Origin: Luteimonas wenzhouensis | Lineage (GTDB): Bacteria; Pseudomonadota; Gammaproteobacteria; Xanthomonadales; Xanthomonadaceae | DNA length: 64,000 nt | Direction: 5' to 3' | NCBI RefSeq assembly: GCF_007859305.1 | Contig: NZ_VOHE01000002.1 | Span: 62,001-126,000, forward strand | Shown here: positions 27,892-37,037 of the stretch, piece after piece | Layout: each line of letters starts with the position of its first letter | How positions within the stretch are numbered: the stretch's first letter is position 1 | Translations under genes and position numbers: made by a program | The notes under the pieces: generated by a model | What the model was told of the DNA's origin: nothing | Seen by the model: only the letters and a program-made list of their open reading frames with translations | Databases searched by the model: none

Positions 27892-30816
27892 ATGCGTGAT
27901 ACCAACAAGCGCAGTAATTTCAAGAAGTTGCCGCTGTTCGTGGCAGTCGCAGCCTGCCTTTACGGTCCGGCAGCCATCGCCCAGGAAGCGGACGAATCCG
28001 AGTCCGCCGAAGCCACCACCCAGACCCGCCCCGCGACCGAACTCGACCGCATCACGGTGACGGGCTCGCTGCTGCGCCGGGTCGAGTTCGACTCGGTGTC
28101 GCCGGTCCAGGTGATCACCGCGGACACGAGCGTGGCCGTCGGCCAGGTCGACACCGCGGAGTTCCTGCAGAAGTCGAGCGTCGCGGCCGGCTCCACCCAG
28201 ATCAGCCACCAGTTCGGCGGCTTCGTCGTCGAAGGTGGCACCGGCGTGCAGACCGTCTCGCTGCGCGGCCTGGGCGAGAACCGCACCCTGGTCCTGCTCA
28301 ACGGCAAGCGTCCCGGCCCGGCCGGCACGCGCGGCCAGGTCGGCGCGTTCGACCTCAACGTGATCCCGTCGACCGTCGTCCAGCGCGCCGAGATCCTGAA
28401 GGACGGCTCCTCCTCGATCTACGGCTCCGACGCCGTGGCCGGCGTGGTCAACCTGATCACCCGCAAGAACATCGACCGCCCGGAAATCTCCGTCAGCACC
28501 CGCACCCCGTTCGCGGGCGGCGGCGAGAGCTTCACCGTTTCCGGCGCCACCGGCTGGAACTTCGACAACGGCAACGTGGTGCTGGCGGGCGAATACTTCG
28601 TCCACAAGCCGCTCACGATCGGTGACCGCCGGTTCTTCCGCTGCCCGGACGACCTGGCGTGGGACCAGAACGGCAACCGCATCGACCGCCAGGACCGTTC
28701 CATCATCGGTGACACCAGGCTGGGCGGCTGCAGCGCAGGCAATCTGTACGCCAACACCATCATCGACGCGGCTTTCGGCACGCGCTACATCCCGTCGCCG
28801 GATGGCGTGACCATCGGTCCGTTCCCCGGCTACCGTCCCCGTACCAACGGCACCTATGCCAATGGTGGCCAGGCCTACTACGAGGACGTGCTGAACTTCG
28901 ACTTCATCAACGACTCGCACGTCATCAACCGCCAGGAGCGCAAGAACATCTACGCGTCCGCGGACTTCTCGTTCGGCAACGTGAACTGGAACACCGAGTT
29001 CCTGTACAACCGGCGCGAAACCGACGTCCGCGGCGTTCGCCAGTTCTTCCCGCTGCTGGGCGGCGCCACCGCGGTCATCCCGGGCTACGAGTACGCGAAC
29101 AGCCCCGACTTCGTGACGCCGACCGACTCGGGCCTGGCCCAGGTCGTCATGCCGTTCACGATGGACCAGAACGTCAACGTCGATTACTACTACCTGAGCA
29201 CCGGCCTCGACGGCCTGTTTACCTCGACCGACACCTGGGCGTGGCAGGCGAACGCGTCGTACTCACGCTCCAGCGGCGACTACGGCATCCTGACCATCGT
29301 GGGTTCGCGCTCCGGCGACGTCAGCTGGGACGACGACGCCCCCACCCTGAACTACTTCGATCCATGCTTCTTGAGCGGCGAGTGCATGGACCAGCTGATC
29401 AACGAAATCGCCGAGTGGGACTGGGGCAACACCGTCTACGACCAGTTCGTGTTCAACGCGGTGGTCACCGGCGAGATGTTCAACCTTCCGGCCGGCCCCG
29501 TTGGCGCCGCGCTCGGCGTCGAGTATCGCAAGTTCAGCATCGACGACCAGCCCGGCGCACTGGAACTCGCCGACGACCGCTGGGGCCTGACCTCGGCCCA
29601 GCCCACCAAGGGCGACGACACGGTCAAGGAGATCTTCGGCGAGATCGAGGTGCCGATCCTGAAGGGCGTGCCCGGCTTTGAGGCGCTGGTCGCGAACGTG
29701 TCGGCCCGCGTCTTCGACTACGACTCCGTCGACGACCGCGACAGCGTCTGGAAGGCCGGCCTGAGCTGGCAGATCGTGCCCGCCCTGCGCGTGCGCGCGA
29801 CCAAGGGCAGCTCGTACCGCGCCCCGGGCCTGTACGAGCTGTACCTGGGCAACCTGTCGAGCTTCACCTCGCAGCTGGGCCTCGACCCCTGCATCGACTG
29901 GGGCAACAGCACCAACGACAACATCCGCAGGAACTGCGGCGCGGCCGGCATCCCCGCCGACTTCACCGGCGGTCCGTCCTCGGCGCAGGTGTTCCGCGGT
30001 GGCGGCGCCGGCTTCCTGAAGCCGGAAACGTCCGATGCCTTCACCACCGGCATCGTGTGGACCCCGACGTTCGCGCCGCTGAGCATTGCCCTGGACTACT
30101 TCGAGATCCAGGTTAACGACCAGATTGCCACTCTCGGTGCGAACGCCATCCTCGGCAGCTGCTACGCAGCAGACGTCTATCCGAACGCGTTCTGTGACAT
30201 GTTCGAGCGCAATGCGCCCGACGCGGGCGTGGCGCCCAACGCGATCACCGAGGTCTACGCGACCTACGTCAACATCAACAAGCAGAAGGTTCGCGGCTAC
30301 GACCTGCTGGCGCGCTACGAGAACGACTTCGCGTTCGGCAGCCTGGAGGTCGAAGGCAACTTCACCTACACGCTGGAAGACGTCACCCAGCTGTTCGACG
30401 ATCCGCGCGCGGGCGGCAGCTCGATCAGCGACTTCGTCGGCCACTTCGGCCGTCCGGAGCTGGTCGGCAACCTGCGTACGTCGCTCAAGCGCGGCGACTG
30501 GACGTACACCTGGTTCATGGATTACGTCTCGTCGACGAAGCACCTGACCGACTCTCCGACCTTCACCTACTTCGGGTGGGAGAATGCGGTCCGCGACATC
30601 GTGGCCGAGTCCCGCCTGTACCACACCGCCTCGCTGCGCTACGAGCAGCCGAAGTGGTCGCTGCTGGTCGGCGTGCGCAACGTGTTCAACGACGAGCCGC
30701 CGACCATCTCGGGTGGCCTGACCAACACCTCGCGCTACGGTAACGTCCCCGCGTTCGCCACCCAGTACGACTGGTACGGACGCACCCTGTTCGCCCGCCT
30801 GAACTACAAGTTCTGA
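27892..30816 (+). CDS. TonB-dependent outer-membrane receptor
   Basis: This 974-residue energised importer begins MRDTNKRSNFKKLPLFVAVA. The ATG at 27892 has GGGG 9 nt upstream; in-frame starts at 27865 and 27877 are less likely. The signal peptide ends near AIA-QE (residue 30) and a TonB-box-like LDRITVTGSL follows (51-60). The plug domain carries VQTVSLRGLGENRTLVLLNGKR and EILKDGSSSIYGSDAVAGVVNLITRK. The barrel ends in LFARLNYKF, the expected aromatic C-terminus. No ferric-siderophore motif is obvious. The RVEFDSVSPVQVITAD style resembles the peptide/oligosaccharide-type receptors expanded in xanthomonads. The substrate is unknown; the S9 peptidase upstream makes peptides plausible. Confidence 0.94.
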   Translation: MRDTNKRSNFKKLPLFVAVAACLYGPAAIAQEADESESAEATTQTRPATELDRITVTGSLLRRVEFDSVSPVQVITADTSVAVGQVDTAEFLQKSSVAAGSTQISHQFGGFVVEGGTGVQTVSLRGLGENRTLVLLNGKRPGPAGTRGQVGAFDLNVIPSTVVQRAEILKDGSSSIYGSDAVAGVVNLITRKNIDRPEISVSTRTPFAGGGESFTVSGATGWNFDNGNVVLAGEYFVHKPLTIGDRRFFRCPDDLAWDQNGNRIDRQDRSIIGDTRLGGCSAGNLYANTIIDAAFGTRYIPSPDGVTIGPFPGYRPRTNGTYANGGQAYYEDVLNFDFINDSHVINRQERKNIYASADFSFGNVNWNTEFLYNRRETDVRGVRQFFPLLGGATAVIPGYEYANSPDFVTPTDSGLAQVVMPFTMDQNVNVDYYYLSTGLDGLFTSTDTWAWQANASYSRSSGDYGILTIVGSRSGDVSWDDDAPTLNYFDPCFLSGECMDQLINEIAEWDWGNTVYDQFVFNAVVTGEMFNLPAGPVGAALGVEYRKFSIDDQPGALELADDRWGLTSAQPTKGDDTVKEIFGEIEVPILKGVPGFEALVANVSARVFDYDSVDDRDSVWKAGLSWQIVPALRVRATKGSSYRAPGLYELYLGNLSSFTSQLGLDPCIDWGNSTNDNIRRNCGAAGIPADFTGGPSSAQVFRGGGAGFLKPETSDAFTTGIVWTPTFAPLSIALDYFEIQVNDQIATLGANAILGSCYAADVYPNAFCDMFERNAPDAGVAPNAITEVYATYVNINKQKVRGYDLLARYENDFAFGSLEVEGNFTYTLEDVTQLFDDPRAGGSSISDFVGHFGRPELVGNLRTSLKRGDWTYTWFMDYVSSTKHLTDSPTFTYFGWENAVRDIVAESRLYHTASLRYEQPKWSLLVGVRNVFNDEPPTISGGLTNTSRYGNVPAFATQYDWYGRTLFARLNYKF

Positions 30817-30841
30817 GCGCAAGCAACTGCAGGCAACAACG

Positions 30842-30874
30842 GAAACGGCGCGCAAGCGCCGTTTCTGTTCTCTG
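30842..30874 (+). terminator. Rho-independent terminator after the TonB receptor
   Basis: A perfect 10-bp stem (GAAACGGCGC, 30842-30851, with GCGCCGTTTC, 30856-30865) carries a GCAA tetraloop and is followed by TGTTCTCTG. It starts 26 bp after the receptor stop. Confidence 0.85.
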
Positions 30875-30969
30875 CGCGTCCCTGCCGCGGGTCTCCCATG
30901 ACCTCCGGCCCGTCACGGCGACGGTCCTTGTCGTCGAACATGGTCCCTTGGTCCTAGCCGACATCAACG

Positions 30970-31737
30970 ATGCGAGACGCCAAGACGCTCCTCCTGTCCA
31001 TCCTGCTGCTCGCGATCGCCGTAGGCCCGCCTGCCATCGCCCGCAACCGGACCGACCCGACGATCGACCCGTTCCTGGTCGCGGCCGGGTTCCTCGACGG
31101 CCATCCCGACCTGCTGCACCGCACCCGCGGCCTCGACGCGTACGGCGAGAAGGACCACCCGCGCGCGTTCGCGGAGTTCAAGCGTGCCGCCTGGTACGGC
31201 GACAAGCCATCGCAGGCGATCGTCGGCGAAATGCTCTGGATCGGCCTGGGCACGGAACTCGACCGGGCCGCGGCCTACGTGTGGATGGAGCTCGCCGCCG
31301 ACCGCGGCTACACCAGCTTCGTCCGCAAGCGCGACATGTACTGGTCGCAGCTGCAGGAGCACGAGCGCGACCGCGCCCGCGCCCTGGGGCCGTCGATCCG
31401 CGCCGAGTACGGCGACGACGTCACCGGGCCGCGCCTGGCGCAGGTGTTCAAGCGCGAGCTCAGGAAGATGACCGGCAGCCGCCTCGGCTCCCAGACCAGC
31501 CAGGTCCAGGTCCACGTCCCCGGCGTGGGCACGATGGACGCATCGCAGTACTACCGGCCCGAATACTGGGACCCGGTGCAGTACCGCCAGTGGCAGGACC
31601 GGATCTGGACCAACGTGCGCATCGGCCAAGTGAGCGTGGGCGCCGTGGAGCAGGTACGCGAGGCGACCGACGCGGGACCGGCGGCCGAACCGGCGCCGAC
31701 CGGGGAACCCGCGGATCGGCCCGGATCCCCGCCCTGA
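30970..31737 (+). CDS. Exported Sel1-repeat-like protein of unknown function
   Basis: This 255-residue protein has an N-terminal signal peptide (LLLSILLLAIAVGPPAIA). Residues about 55-110 contain two Sel1-like helical repeats (HPRAFAEFKRAAWYGDKPSQAIVGEMLWIGLGTELDRAAAYVWMELAADRGY), which commonly mediate protein contacts. The C-terminal half (QYYRPEYWDPVQYRQWQDRIW) is rich in Tyr and Trp and ends in a Pro/Glu-rich tail. A similar protein often follows TonB receptors in Lysobacteraceae, to my memory. It is separated from the receptor by a terminator. Function unknown. Confidence 0.75.
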   Translation: MRDAKTLLLSILLLAIAVGPPAIARNRTDPTIDPFLVAAGFLDGHPDLLHRTRGLDAYGEKDHPRAFAEFKRAAWYGDKPSQAIVGEMLWIGLGTELDRAAAYVWMELAADRGYTSFVRKRDMYWSQLQEHERDRARALGPSIRAEYGDDVTGPRLAQVFKRELRKMTGSRLGSQTSQVQVHVPGVGTMDASQYYRPEYWDPVQYRQWQDRIWTNVRIGQVSVGAVEQVREATDAGPAAEPAPTGEPADRPGSPP

Positions 31738-31894
31738 CGCGATTCCCGCGGGACGCGCGATCATCCATGTCGCCGCCCTGAACGCGGCGACGCCCGCCCG
31801 GCCGGCGCGACCCGCGATGCGTTACAAGTGGTATGCCGGCCCGGCCGGCCACCCGTCTTCTTCGTTCGGTTCCTTTTCGGGAGTACAGATCCAG

Positions 31895-32332
31895 ATGCAC
31901 AAGATCCTCTGCCGCGTCGCCGCGGGCGCCCTGCTGGCCGTCGCGCTGCCGGCCCTGTCCGCCGATCCGGCCACCGGCCGCTGGAAGACCATCGACGACC
32001 AGACCGGCCAGGCCAAGTCGATCGTGGAGATCACCCAGGCCGCCGACGGCACCCTCACCGGCCGGATCGTCGAACTGCTCAACCCGAGCCGGCCGAATCC
32101 GACCTGCGACAAGTGCAAGGACGATCGCCGCAACCAGCCGATCACGGGCATGGAGATCATCCGCGGCATGAAGCCCGAAGGCGGCGGCGAGTACGCCGGC
32201 GGCACCATCCTCAAGCCCGACGAGGGCAAGGTGTACAAGTCCAAGATGGAGCTGATCGACGGCGGCAGCCGGCTCCAGGTGTCGGGCTGCGTGGCCTTCA
32301 TCTGCAAGTCGCAGGTGTGGATCCGGCAGTAG
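31895..32332 (+). CDS. Exported DUF2147 protein
   Basis: This 145-residue periplasmic protein starts at ATG 31895, preceded by CGGGAG. It has a signal peptide ending near LSA-DP. The mature part follows the DUF2147 pattern: GRWKTIDDQTGQAKSIVEI, GRIVELLNPS, NPTCDKCKDDRRNQPITGMEIIRGMK, GGTILKPDEGKVYKSKMEL and RLQVSGCVAFICKSQVWIR. The four cysteines (CDKC, C and C) look structural. DUF2147 proteins are small beta-rich periplasmic proteins of unknown role, sometimes linked to envelope stress. It lies alone between the Sel1-like gene and metG. Confidence 0.88.
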   Translation: MHKILCRVAAGALLAVALPALSADPATGRWKTIDDQTGQAKSIVEITQAADGTLTGRIVELLNPSRPNPTCDKCKDDRRNQPITGMEIIRGMKPEGGGEYAGGTILKPDEGKVYKSKMELIDGGSRLQVSGCVAFICKSQVWIRQ

Positions 32333-32409
32333 CCGCGCGTCCCGTCGTTCCGGGGCCGCGAGGCCCGCGCACGGCCGGCGCCGCGCCGGTCGTGCCGCAT
32401 GCGGCATGC

Positions 32410-32415
32410 GATAAT
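32410..32415 (+). promoter_or_regulatory. Candidate -10 box of metG
   Basis: GATAAT ends 26 nt before the metG ATG at 32442, giving a predicted 20-nt leader. No convincing -35. Confidence 0.4.
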
Positions 32416-32441
32416 CCGGGCTCCCCGCCGATCCCGTCGAC

Positions 32442-34517
32442 ATGCACCGCCCCGCCATCGTCACCAGCGCCCTGCCCTACGGCAACGGCCACCTGCACAT
32501 CGGCCACCTGGTCGGCTACATCCACGCCGACATCTGGGTGCGCGCGCGCCGCCTGGCGGGCGGCACCGTCCACTTCGTCTGCGCCAACGATACCCACGGC
32601 ACGCCGATCATGCTCGCCGCGGAGAAGGCCGGCGTGGCGCCCGAGGAATTCATCAAGGGTACCCAGGCCAGCCAGGAGCGCGACTTCGCCGACTTCCGCG
32701 TCGACTTCGACTGGTACCACTCCACCCACTCGCCCGAGAACCGGGAACTGACCGAGCGCTTCTACCGCGCGCTCGAGGCAGGCGGCCACATCGAACGCCG
32801 CTCGATCGAGCAGCTCTACGACCCGGTCAAGGCGATGTTCCTACCCGACCGCTACGTCAAGGGCACCTGCCCCCGTTGCGGCACGCCCGACCAGTACGGC
32901 GACAACTGCGAGGCGTGCGGCGCCACCTACTCGCCCACCGAACTCAAGGACCCGCGCTCGGTGGTGTCCGGCGCGACGCCCGAGCTGCGCGCATCGGAGC
33001 ACTTCTTCTTCAAGGTCGGCGACTTCACGACGGTGCTGCGCGACTGGCTGGAGGGCGAGGTCGCCGTCCCGGGCGTGAAGGCCAAGCTGCGCGAGTGGAT
33101 CGACGCCGAGGGCGGCCTGCGCGACTGGGACATTTCCCGCGACGCGCCCTACTTCGGGTTCGAGATCCCCGGCCACCCTGGCAAGTACTTCTACGTCTGG
33201 CTCGACGCGCCGATCGGCTACTTCTCCAGCCTGCTCGCGCTGGCCCGCAGCGGCCGCAAGGCCGGCTTCGACGAAGCCGCGTTCGAGGAGCTGCTGCGGC
33301 CCGGCGCGCACGCCGAACTGCACCACTTCATCGGCAAGGACATCGTCAACTTCCACGGCCTGTTCTGGCCGGCGGTGCTGCACGGCAACGGCCTGCGCCT
33401 GCCCGACCGGCTGCACGTCAACGGCTACCTGACGGTGGACGGGGCCAAGATGAGCAAGTCGCGCGGCACCTTCGTGATGGCGCGCACCTACCTCGACAGC
33501 GGCCTGGACCCGGAGGCGCTGCGCTACTACTTCGCCACCAAGTCCTCCGGGGGCGTCGACGACCTCGACCTGAACCTGTCGGACTTCGTCGCCCGCGTGA
33601 ACAGCGACCTGGTCGGCAAGTTCGTCAACATCGCCAGCCGCTGCGCGAAGCTGCTCGAGACCGGATTCGGCAACGTGCTGCCGCCCGGCACGCCCGCCGG
33701 CACCAGCGTCGGCTGGGACGCGCAGGCGCGCGCGATGCGCGAAGGCGTGCGCAGCGCGTGCGCGTGCGCGCCCGGCGATTACGACCGCGGCAACTTCGCC
33801 GCGGTCGCCCGCAACGCCATGGCCGCCGCCGACAGCGTCAACGAATACATCGCCCAGACCGCGCCGTGGTCGCTGGCGAAGGATCCCGCGCGCCGCGCCG
33901 ACCTGCACCTGGTGCTGGCCACCGCGCTGCAGGCCTTCGCCGACATCGCCGGCATGCTCAAGCCCATCCTGCCCGGCATCGCCGCGCGTGTGGAGCAGTA
34001 CCTGGGCGGCGTGGAGCTTGCGCCGGGCCGCTTCGTCGAACTCGACGGCCGCACCCTCGCCGCCTACACCCCCCTGTTCACCCGCATCGACCCCAAGCGC
34101 ATCGACGCCATGACCGAAGCCTCCCGCGACACCCTGTCCACGAAGCCCGAGGCCGCCGCGGCCGCCAAGCCCGCGGAGGCGCCGCAGTACGTCGGCATCG
34201 ATGATTTCGCCAGGCTCGACCTGCGCGTGGGCAAGGTGCTCGAGTGCGGCTTCGTCGAAGGATCGGACAAGCTGCTGCGCTTCGTGCTCGACGCCGGGGA
34301 GCTCGGCCAGCGCCAGATCTTCTCGGGCATCCGCGCCAGCTACGGCGAGCCGGAGAAGCTCATCGGCCGCCACGTGGTGTTCATCGCCAACCTGGCCCCG
34401 CGCAAGATGCGCTTCGGCCTGAGCGAGGGGATGATCCTGTCCGCCGGCTTCGACGGCGGCGCGCTCGCCCTGCTGGACGTGGACGACGGCGCGCAGCCCG
34501 GGATGCCGGTGCGCTGA
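32442..34517 (+). CDS. metG: Methionyl-tRNA synthetase
   Basis: MetG charges tRNA-Met and initiator tRNA. The 691-residue enzyme carries the class I motifs HIGH ([11 protein letters not shown], residues 16-20) and KMSKS ([10 protein letters not shown]). It also has the zinc knuckle [17 protein letters not shown] and the C-terminal tRNA-binding (Trbp111-like) domain ([25 protein letters not shown] to the end). Length and domain order match the long dimeric type of gammaproteobacteria. An RnfB-like gene follows by 40 bp on the same strand, an arrangement seen in other xanthomonads. Confidence 0.98.
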   Translation: MHRPAIVTSALPYGNGHLHIGHLVGYIHADIWVRARRLAGGTVHFVCANDTHGTPIMLAAEKAGVAPEEFIKGTQASQERDFADFRVDFDWYHSTHSPENRELTERFYRALEAGGHIERRSIEQLYDPVKAMFLPDRYVKGTCPRCGTPDQYGDNCEACGATYSPTELKDPRSVVSGATPELRASEHFFFKVGDFTTVLRDWLEGEVAVPGVKAKLREWIDAEGGLRDWDISRDAPYFGFEIPGHPGKYFYVWLDAPIGYFSSLLALARSGRKAGFDEAAFEELLRPGAHAELHHFIGKDIVNFHGLFWPAVLHGNGLRLPDRLHVNGYLTVDGAKMSKSRGTFVMARTYLDSGLDPEALRYYFATKSSGGVDDLDLNLSDFVARVNSDLVGKFVNIASRCAKLLETGFGNVLPPGTPAGTSVGWDAQARAMREGVRSACACAPGDYDRGNFAAVARNAMAAADSVNEYIAQTAPWSLAKDPARRADLHLVLATALQAFADIAGMLKPILPGIAARVEQYLGGVELAPGRFVELDGRTLAAYTPLFTRIDPKRIDAMTEASRDTLSTKPEAAAAAKPAEAPQYVGIDDFARLDLRVGKVLECGFVEGSDKLLRFVLDAGELGQRQIFSGIRASYGEPEKLIGRHVVFIANLAPRKMRFGLSEGMILSAGFDGGALALLDVDDGAQPGMPVR

Positions 34518-34557
34518 GCCGGCCGATGCCGCTGGCGCCGTTCGACGTCGGCCTGTC

Positions 34558-34998
34558 GTGAGCGCGCCGCGACCGGACCTGGTCGAACGCCTGGACCGGC
34601 TGCTGCCGCAGACCCAGTGCGGCCAGTGCGGCTTCGACGGCTGCCGCCCCTACGCCGAGGCCATGGCCCGCAGCGAAGCGGACATCGACCGCTGCCCGCC
34701 CGGGGGCGATGCCGGCGCGCGCGCCCTGGCACACGTGCTCGGCGTGGCACCACGGCCCTACGACCGCGGCCGCGGCGAGCACAAGCCACCTCTGGTCGCG
34801 CGCATCGTGGAGGCCGACTGCATCGGCTGCACCCGCTGCATCCAGGCCTGCCCGGTCGACGCCATCGTCGGCGGCAGCAAGCTCATGCACACCGTCCTCG
34901 CGCCGCTGTGCACCGGCTGCGAGCTGTGCCTGCCCGCCTGCCCGGTGGACTGCATCGAGATGCTCCCGGCCGAGGGCCAGGACGCGCCGGCGGGCTGA
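34558..34998 (+). CDS. RnfB-like ferredoxin, soluble short form
   Basis: This 146-residue iron-sulfur protein starts at GTG 34558. The N-terminal cluster motif is the RnfB type [16 protein letters not shown] with the distal Cys in DRCPPGG. It is followed by two 4Fe-4S ferredoxin motifs, [18 protein letters not shown] and [18 protein letters not shown]. Full-length RnfB has an N-terminal membrane helix; here nothing precedes the first cluster, so the protein should be cytosolic. None of rnfA, C, D, G or E is adjacent. It probably serves as a stand-alone electron carrier; its partner is unknown. A perfect palindrome follows the stop. Confidence 0.88.
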   Translation: MSAPRPDLVERLDRLLPQTQCGQCGFDGCRPYAEAMARSEADIDRCPPGGDAGARALAHVLGVAPRPYDRGRGEHKPPLVARIVEADCIGCTRCIQACPVDAIVGGSKLMHTVLAPLCTGCELCLPACPVDCIEMLPAEGQDAPAG

Positions 34999-34999
34999 A

Positions 35000-35031
35000 G
35001 CGCATGCCGGCGGCGCGCCGCCGGCATGCGC
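35000..35031. repeat. Perfect 32-bp palindrome between convergent rnfB-like and traB genes
   Basis: The left arm GCGCATGCCGGCGGCG (35000-35015) is the exact reverse complement of the right arm CGCCGCCGGCATGCGC (35016-35031), with no spacer. It starts one base after the rnfB-like stop and ends 13 bp before the traB stop. There is no T-run on either side, so it is not a standard terminator, although the RNA hairpin could protect both 3' ends. Confidence 0.9.
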
Positions 35032-35044
35032 CGGGCGCGTCCGG

Positions 35045-35998
35045 CTACCTGCGGCAGGCCGAGCAGATGCGCTCGACCTCGTAGCCCCTCGCGCGCAGCT
35101 TCTCTACCACGCCATCCTCGCCCAGCAGGTGCAGCGCGCCCACCACCACGAGGGTATCGTCGGTGCCGGGCCGCTGCAGCTTGCCTTCGAGCCGCTCCAC
35201 CCAGGCGTCGTTGCGGGCCACGTTGATCCGGTAGTACAGCTTCGGGAACTGTTCGCGCATGGCCACCGCCATGGTCGCCCACAGGGTGTCGGCATCGCCG
35301 CGGCGCCAGGCCGCGTGCAGCTTCTCGATTTCCCCGGTGCCACGCTCGGCGCCGGCGAGTGCCTCCTGCAGGAACTGCACCTGCTCGTCGGCGTCCATGC
35401 CATCGAGGAACGCGATCTGCTCGGCGCCGCTCTCGAGGCCGCCGGTGGCCTTGCCCGCCTGGACCGCGCGCTGCGCCAGGTGCGCGTCGAGTCCGAGCGA
35501 GGGATCCAGCCCGGCCTTGCCCATCTCCACGATCGCGACCATCATCCCGGCGAACCACGGCTCGAACATCTGCATGGCCTGGGGCGTGAGCTGCAGCGCC
35601 CGCAGCCGGTCGGCGTTCGCCTCCATCCAGGTCGCCAGCGCCTGGCGGGTTTCCCCGGGAAGCTGGCTGTCGAGCACGGTGCCGTCGGATCGCAAGGCGG
35701 CCTGCGCCATCTGCAGGCCGAGCGCCGGCGACCCCAGCTCCTCGGGCGGGATCTCGAACACCACCTTGTCGGCATCGGCCAGGGCCATGTCGACGTCGCG
35801 CGCCAGGGGATAGTCGCCGGGCTTGAGCAGGTGGAACGAGCCCAGCAGGTACACCGCATTGTCGCTGTCGGAGACCTTCCACAGCAGCGGGACCGGCGCC
35901 TCGCGCGCGGCCTCGGCATGGACCACGCCGGCGAACGCGACCAGGACGGCCGCCAGCATCCAGCGGACCAGGCGCGATGGTGTGCGGATCGGATGCAT
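35045..35998 (-). CDS. TraB/GumN family protein, exported
   Basis: This 317-residue protein starts at the ATG 35998, preceded by AGGAG. The N-terminus is a signal peptide (RWMLAAVLVAFAGVVHA). The TraB/GumN hallmarks are LLWKVSDSDNAVYLLGSFHLLKPGDYPL near the N-terminus, FEIPPEELG, and TLVVVGALHLLGEDGVVEKLRARGYEVE at the C-terminus. The fold is related to erythromycin-esterase-like metal hydrolases, but the substrate is unknown. It is the last gene of the mutL-DUF1684-traB run (89-bp gap from DUF1684). Confidence 0.9.
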   Translation of the reverse strand: MHPIRTPSRLVRWMLAAVLVAFAGVVHAEAAREAPVPLLWKVSDSDNAVYLLGSFHLLKPGDYPLARDVDMALADADKVVFEIPPEELGSPALGLQMAQAALRSDGTVLDSQLPGETRQALATWMEANADRLRALQLTPQAMQMFEPWFAGMMVAIVEMGKAGLDPSLGLDAHLAQRAVQAGKATGGLESGAEQIAFLDGMDADEQVQFLQEALAGAERGTGEIEKLHAAWRRGDADTLWATMAVAMREQFPKLYYRINVARNDAWVERLEGKLQRPGTDDTLVVVGALHLLGEDGVVEKLRARGYEVERICSACRR

Positions 35999-36087
35999 CG
36001 ATGCTCCTCGGGGATCGGGACGGTTCGCAACCCGGACGCACGCCGGGCACCGATGTGACGCGAGCGGCCGCTGGATGCGGACGCGAC

Positions 36088-37035
36088 TCATGGCCGGGCG
36101 TACCGCTTCTCGCCCGCGGTCACCGCCAGGTCGAGGCGGTTCTCCGCCGGCGGCAACGGACAGGTGGCGAAGTCGCTGAACACGCATGGCGGGTTGTAGG
36201 CGCGGTTGAAGTCCACCACCACGCTGCCCTCGGCCGCCGGCGCCGCGGTCGACAGGTAGCGTCCGGCGGCGTAGCTCTCGTGCCCGCTGGTGCGGTCGGC
36301 GAAGACCAGGAACAGCCCGCCGTCCTCGCCCTCGAGCGCCTCGAGCCGGTAGGGCACGCCGTCGCGCTCGAACTCCACCACGCCGGGGTTGGGCTGGGCT
36401 TCCTGCTGGCCGAGGATGTCCACGATCTGGATCGTGCGCCCCGGCGGATGCGGCACGAACCGCGCCTGGATCCGCCAAGACGGATCGGCTGGCCAGTAAT
36501 CCAGCTCCCCCATCCGGACCAGCGTCTCCGCCTCGGCATGCTTGACCCGCAGGGCCTTGCGCCCGCCCCGTTCGATCAGGGTCACCAGGCCCCTGCCGTC
36601 GTCGAAACCGATCACCGTCGGCGTCGGCGACGATTCCGGGAACAGTTCGAACCGGCCCTGTGCGGGCTCGCCGTCGACGGTCAGCCGCGCGTCCGCCTCC
36701 GGGGTGAAGAACACCTGCCCGCGCTGCTGCTGCAGCAGGCCCATGCGCTCGGGGCCCTTCGCCAGCCGGATGCCGGCGGTCGGCCCGCTGCCCACGTAAT
36801 GCGCCGGCAGTTCGATCCAGTGCAGGCCGACGAGGCTGGCCCAGCCGTCGGGGCGGCGCAGGTCGGCCCGCCGCTCGGCGCGCCAGGCCTCCTGCGCGGC
36901 CACGAACGCGGGATCGGCCGCCACCGCGGCAGCGGCAACGTCGCCGCCGCCGGCCTCCCCTCCCGACGGCGCCGCGCCACAGCCGGCCAGGGCCAGTCCA
37001 ACCAGTACCCACGCACACAGTCGCGCCATTTCCAT
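36088..37035 (-). CDS. DUF1684 lipoprotein
   Basis: This 315-residue protein starts at ATG 37035, two bases after the mutL stop. Residues 1-19 form a lipoprotein signal peptide with the lipobox LAGC. DUF1684 landmarks are WRAERRADLRRPDGWASLVGLHWIEL, FDDGRGLVTLIERGGRKALRVK, and the C-terminal VVDFNRAYNPPCVFSDFATCPLPPAENRLDLAVTAGEK. The last block, with two cysteines and an Asn/Pro cluster, is the most conserved and may form a binding site. The biochemical role of DUF1684 is unknown. Tight spacing to mutL suggests co-transcription only. Confidence 0.88.
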   Translation of the reverse strand: MEMARLCAWVLVGLALAGCGAAPSGGEAGGGDVAAAAVAADPAFVAAQEAWRAERRADLRRPDGWASLVGLHWIELPAHYVGSGPTAGIRLAKGPERMGLLQQQRGQVFFTPEADARLTVDGEPAQGRFELFPESSPTPTVIGFDDGRGLVTLIERGGRKALRVKHAEAETLVRMGELDYWPADPSWRIQARFVPHPPGRTIQIVDILGQQEAQPNPGVVEFERDGVPYRLEALEGEDGGLFLVFADRTSGHESYAAGRYLSTAAPAAEGSVVVDFNRAYNPPCVFSDFATCPLPPAENRLDLAVTAGEKRYARP

Positions 37036-37037
37036 GT

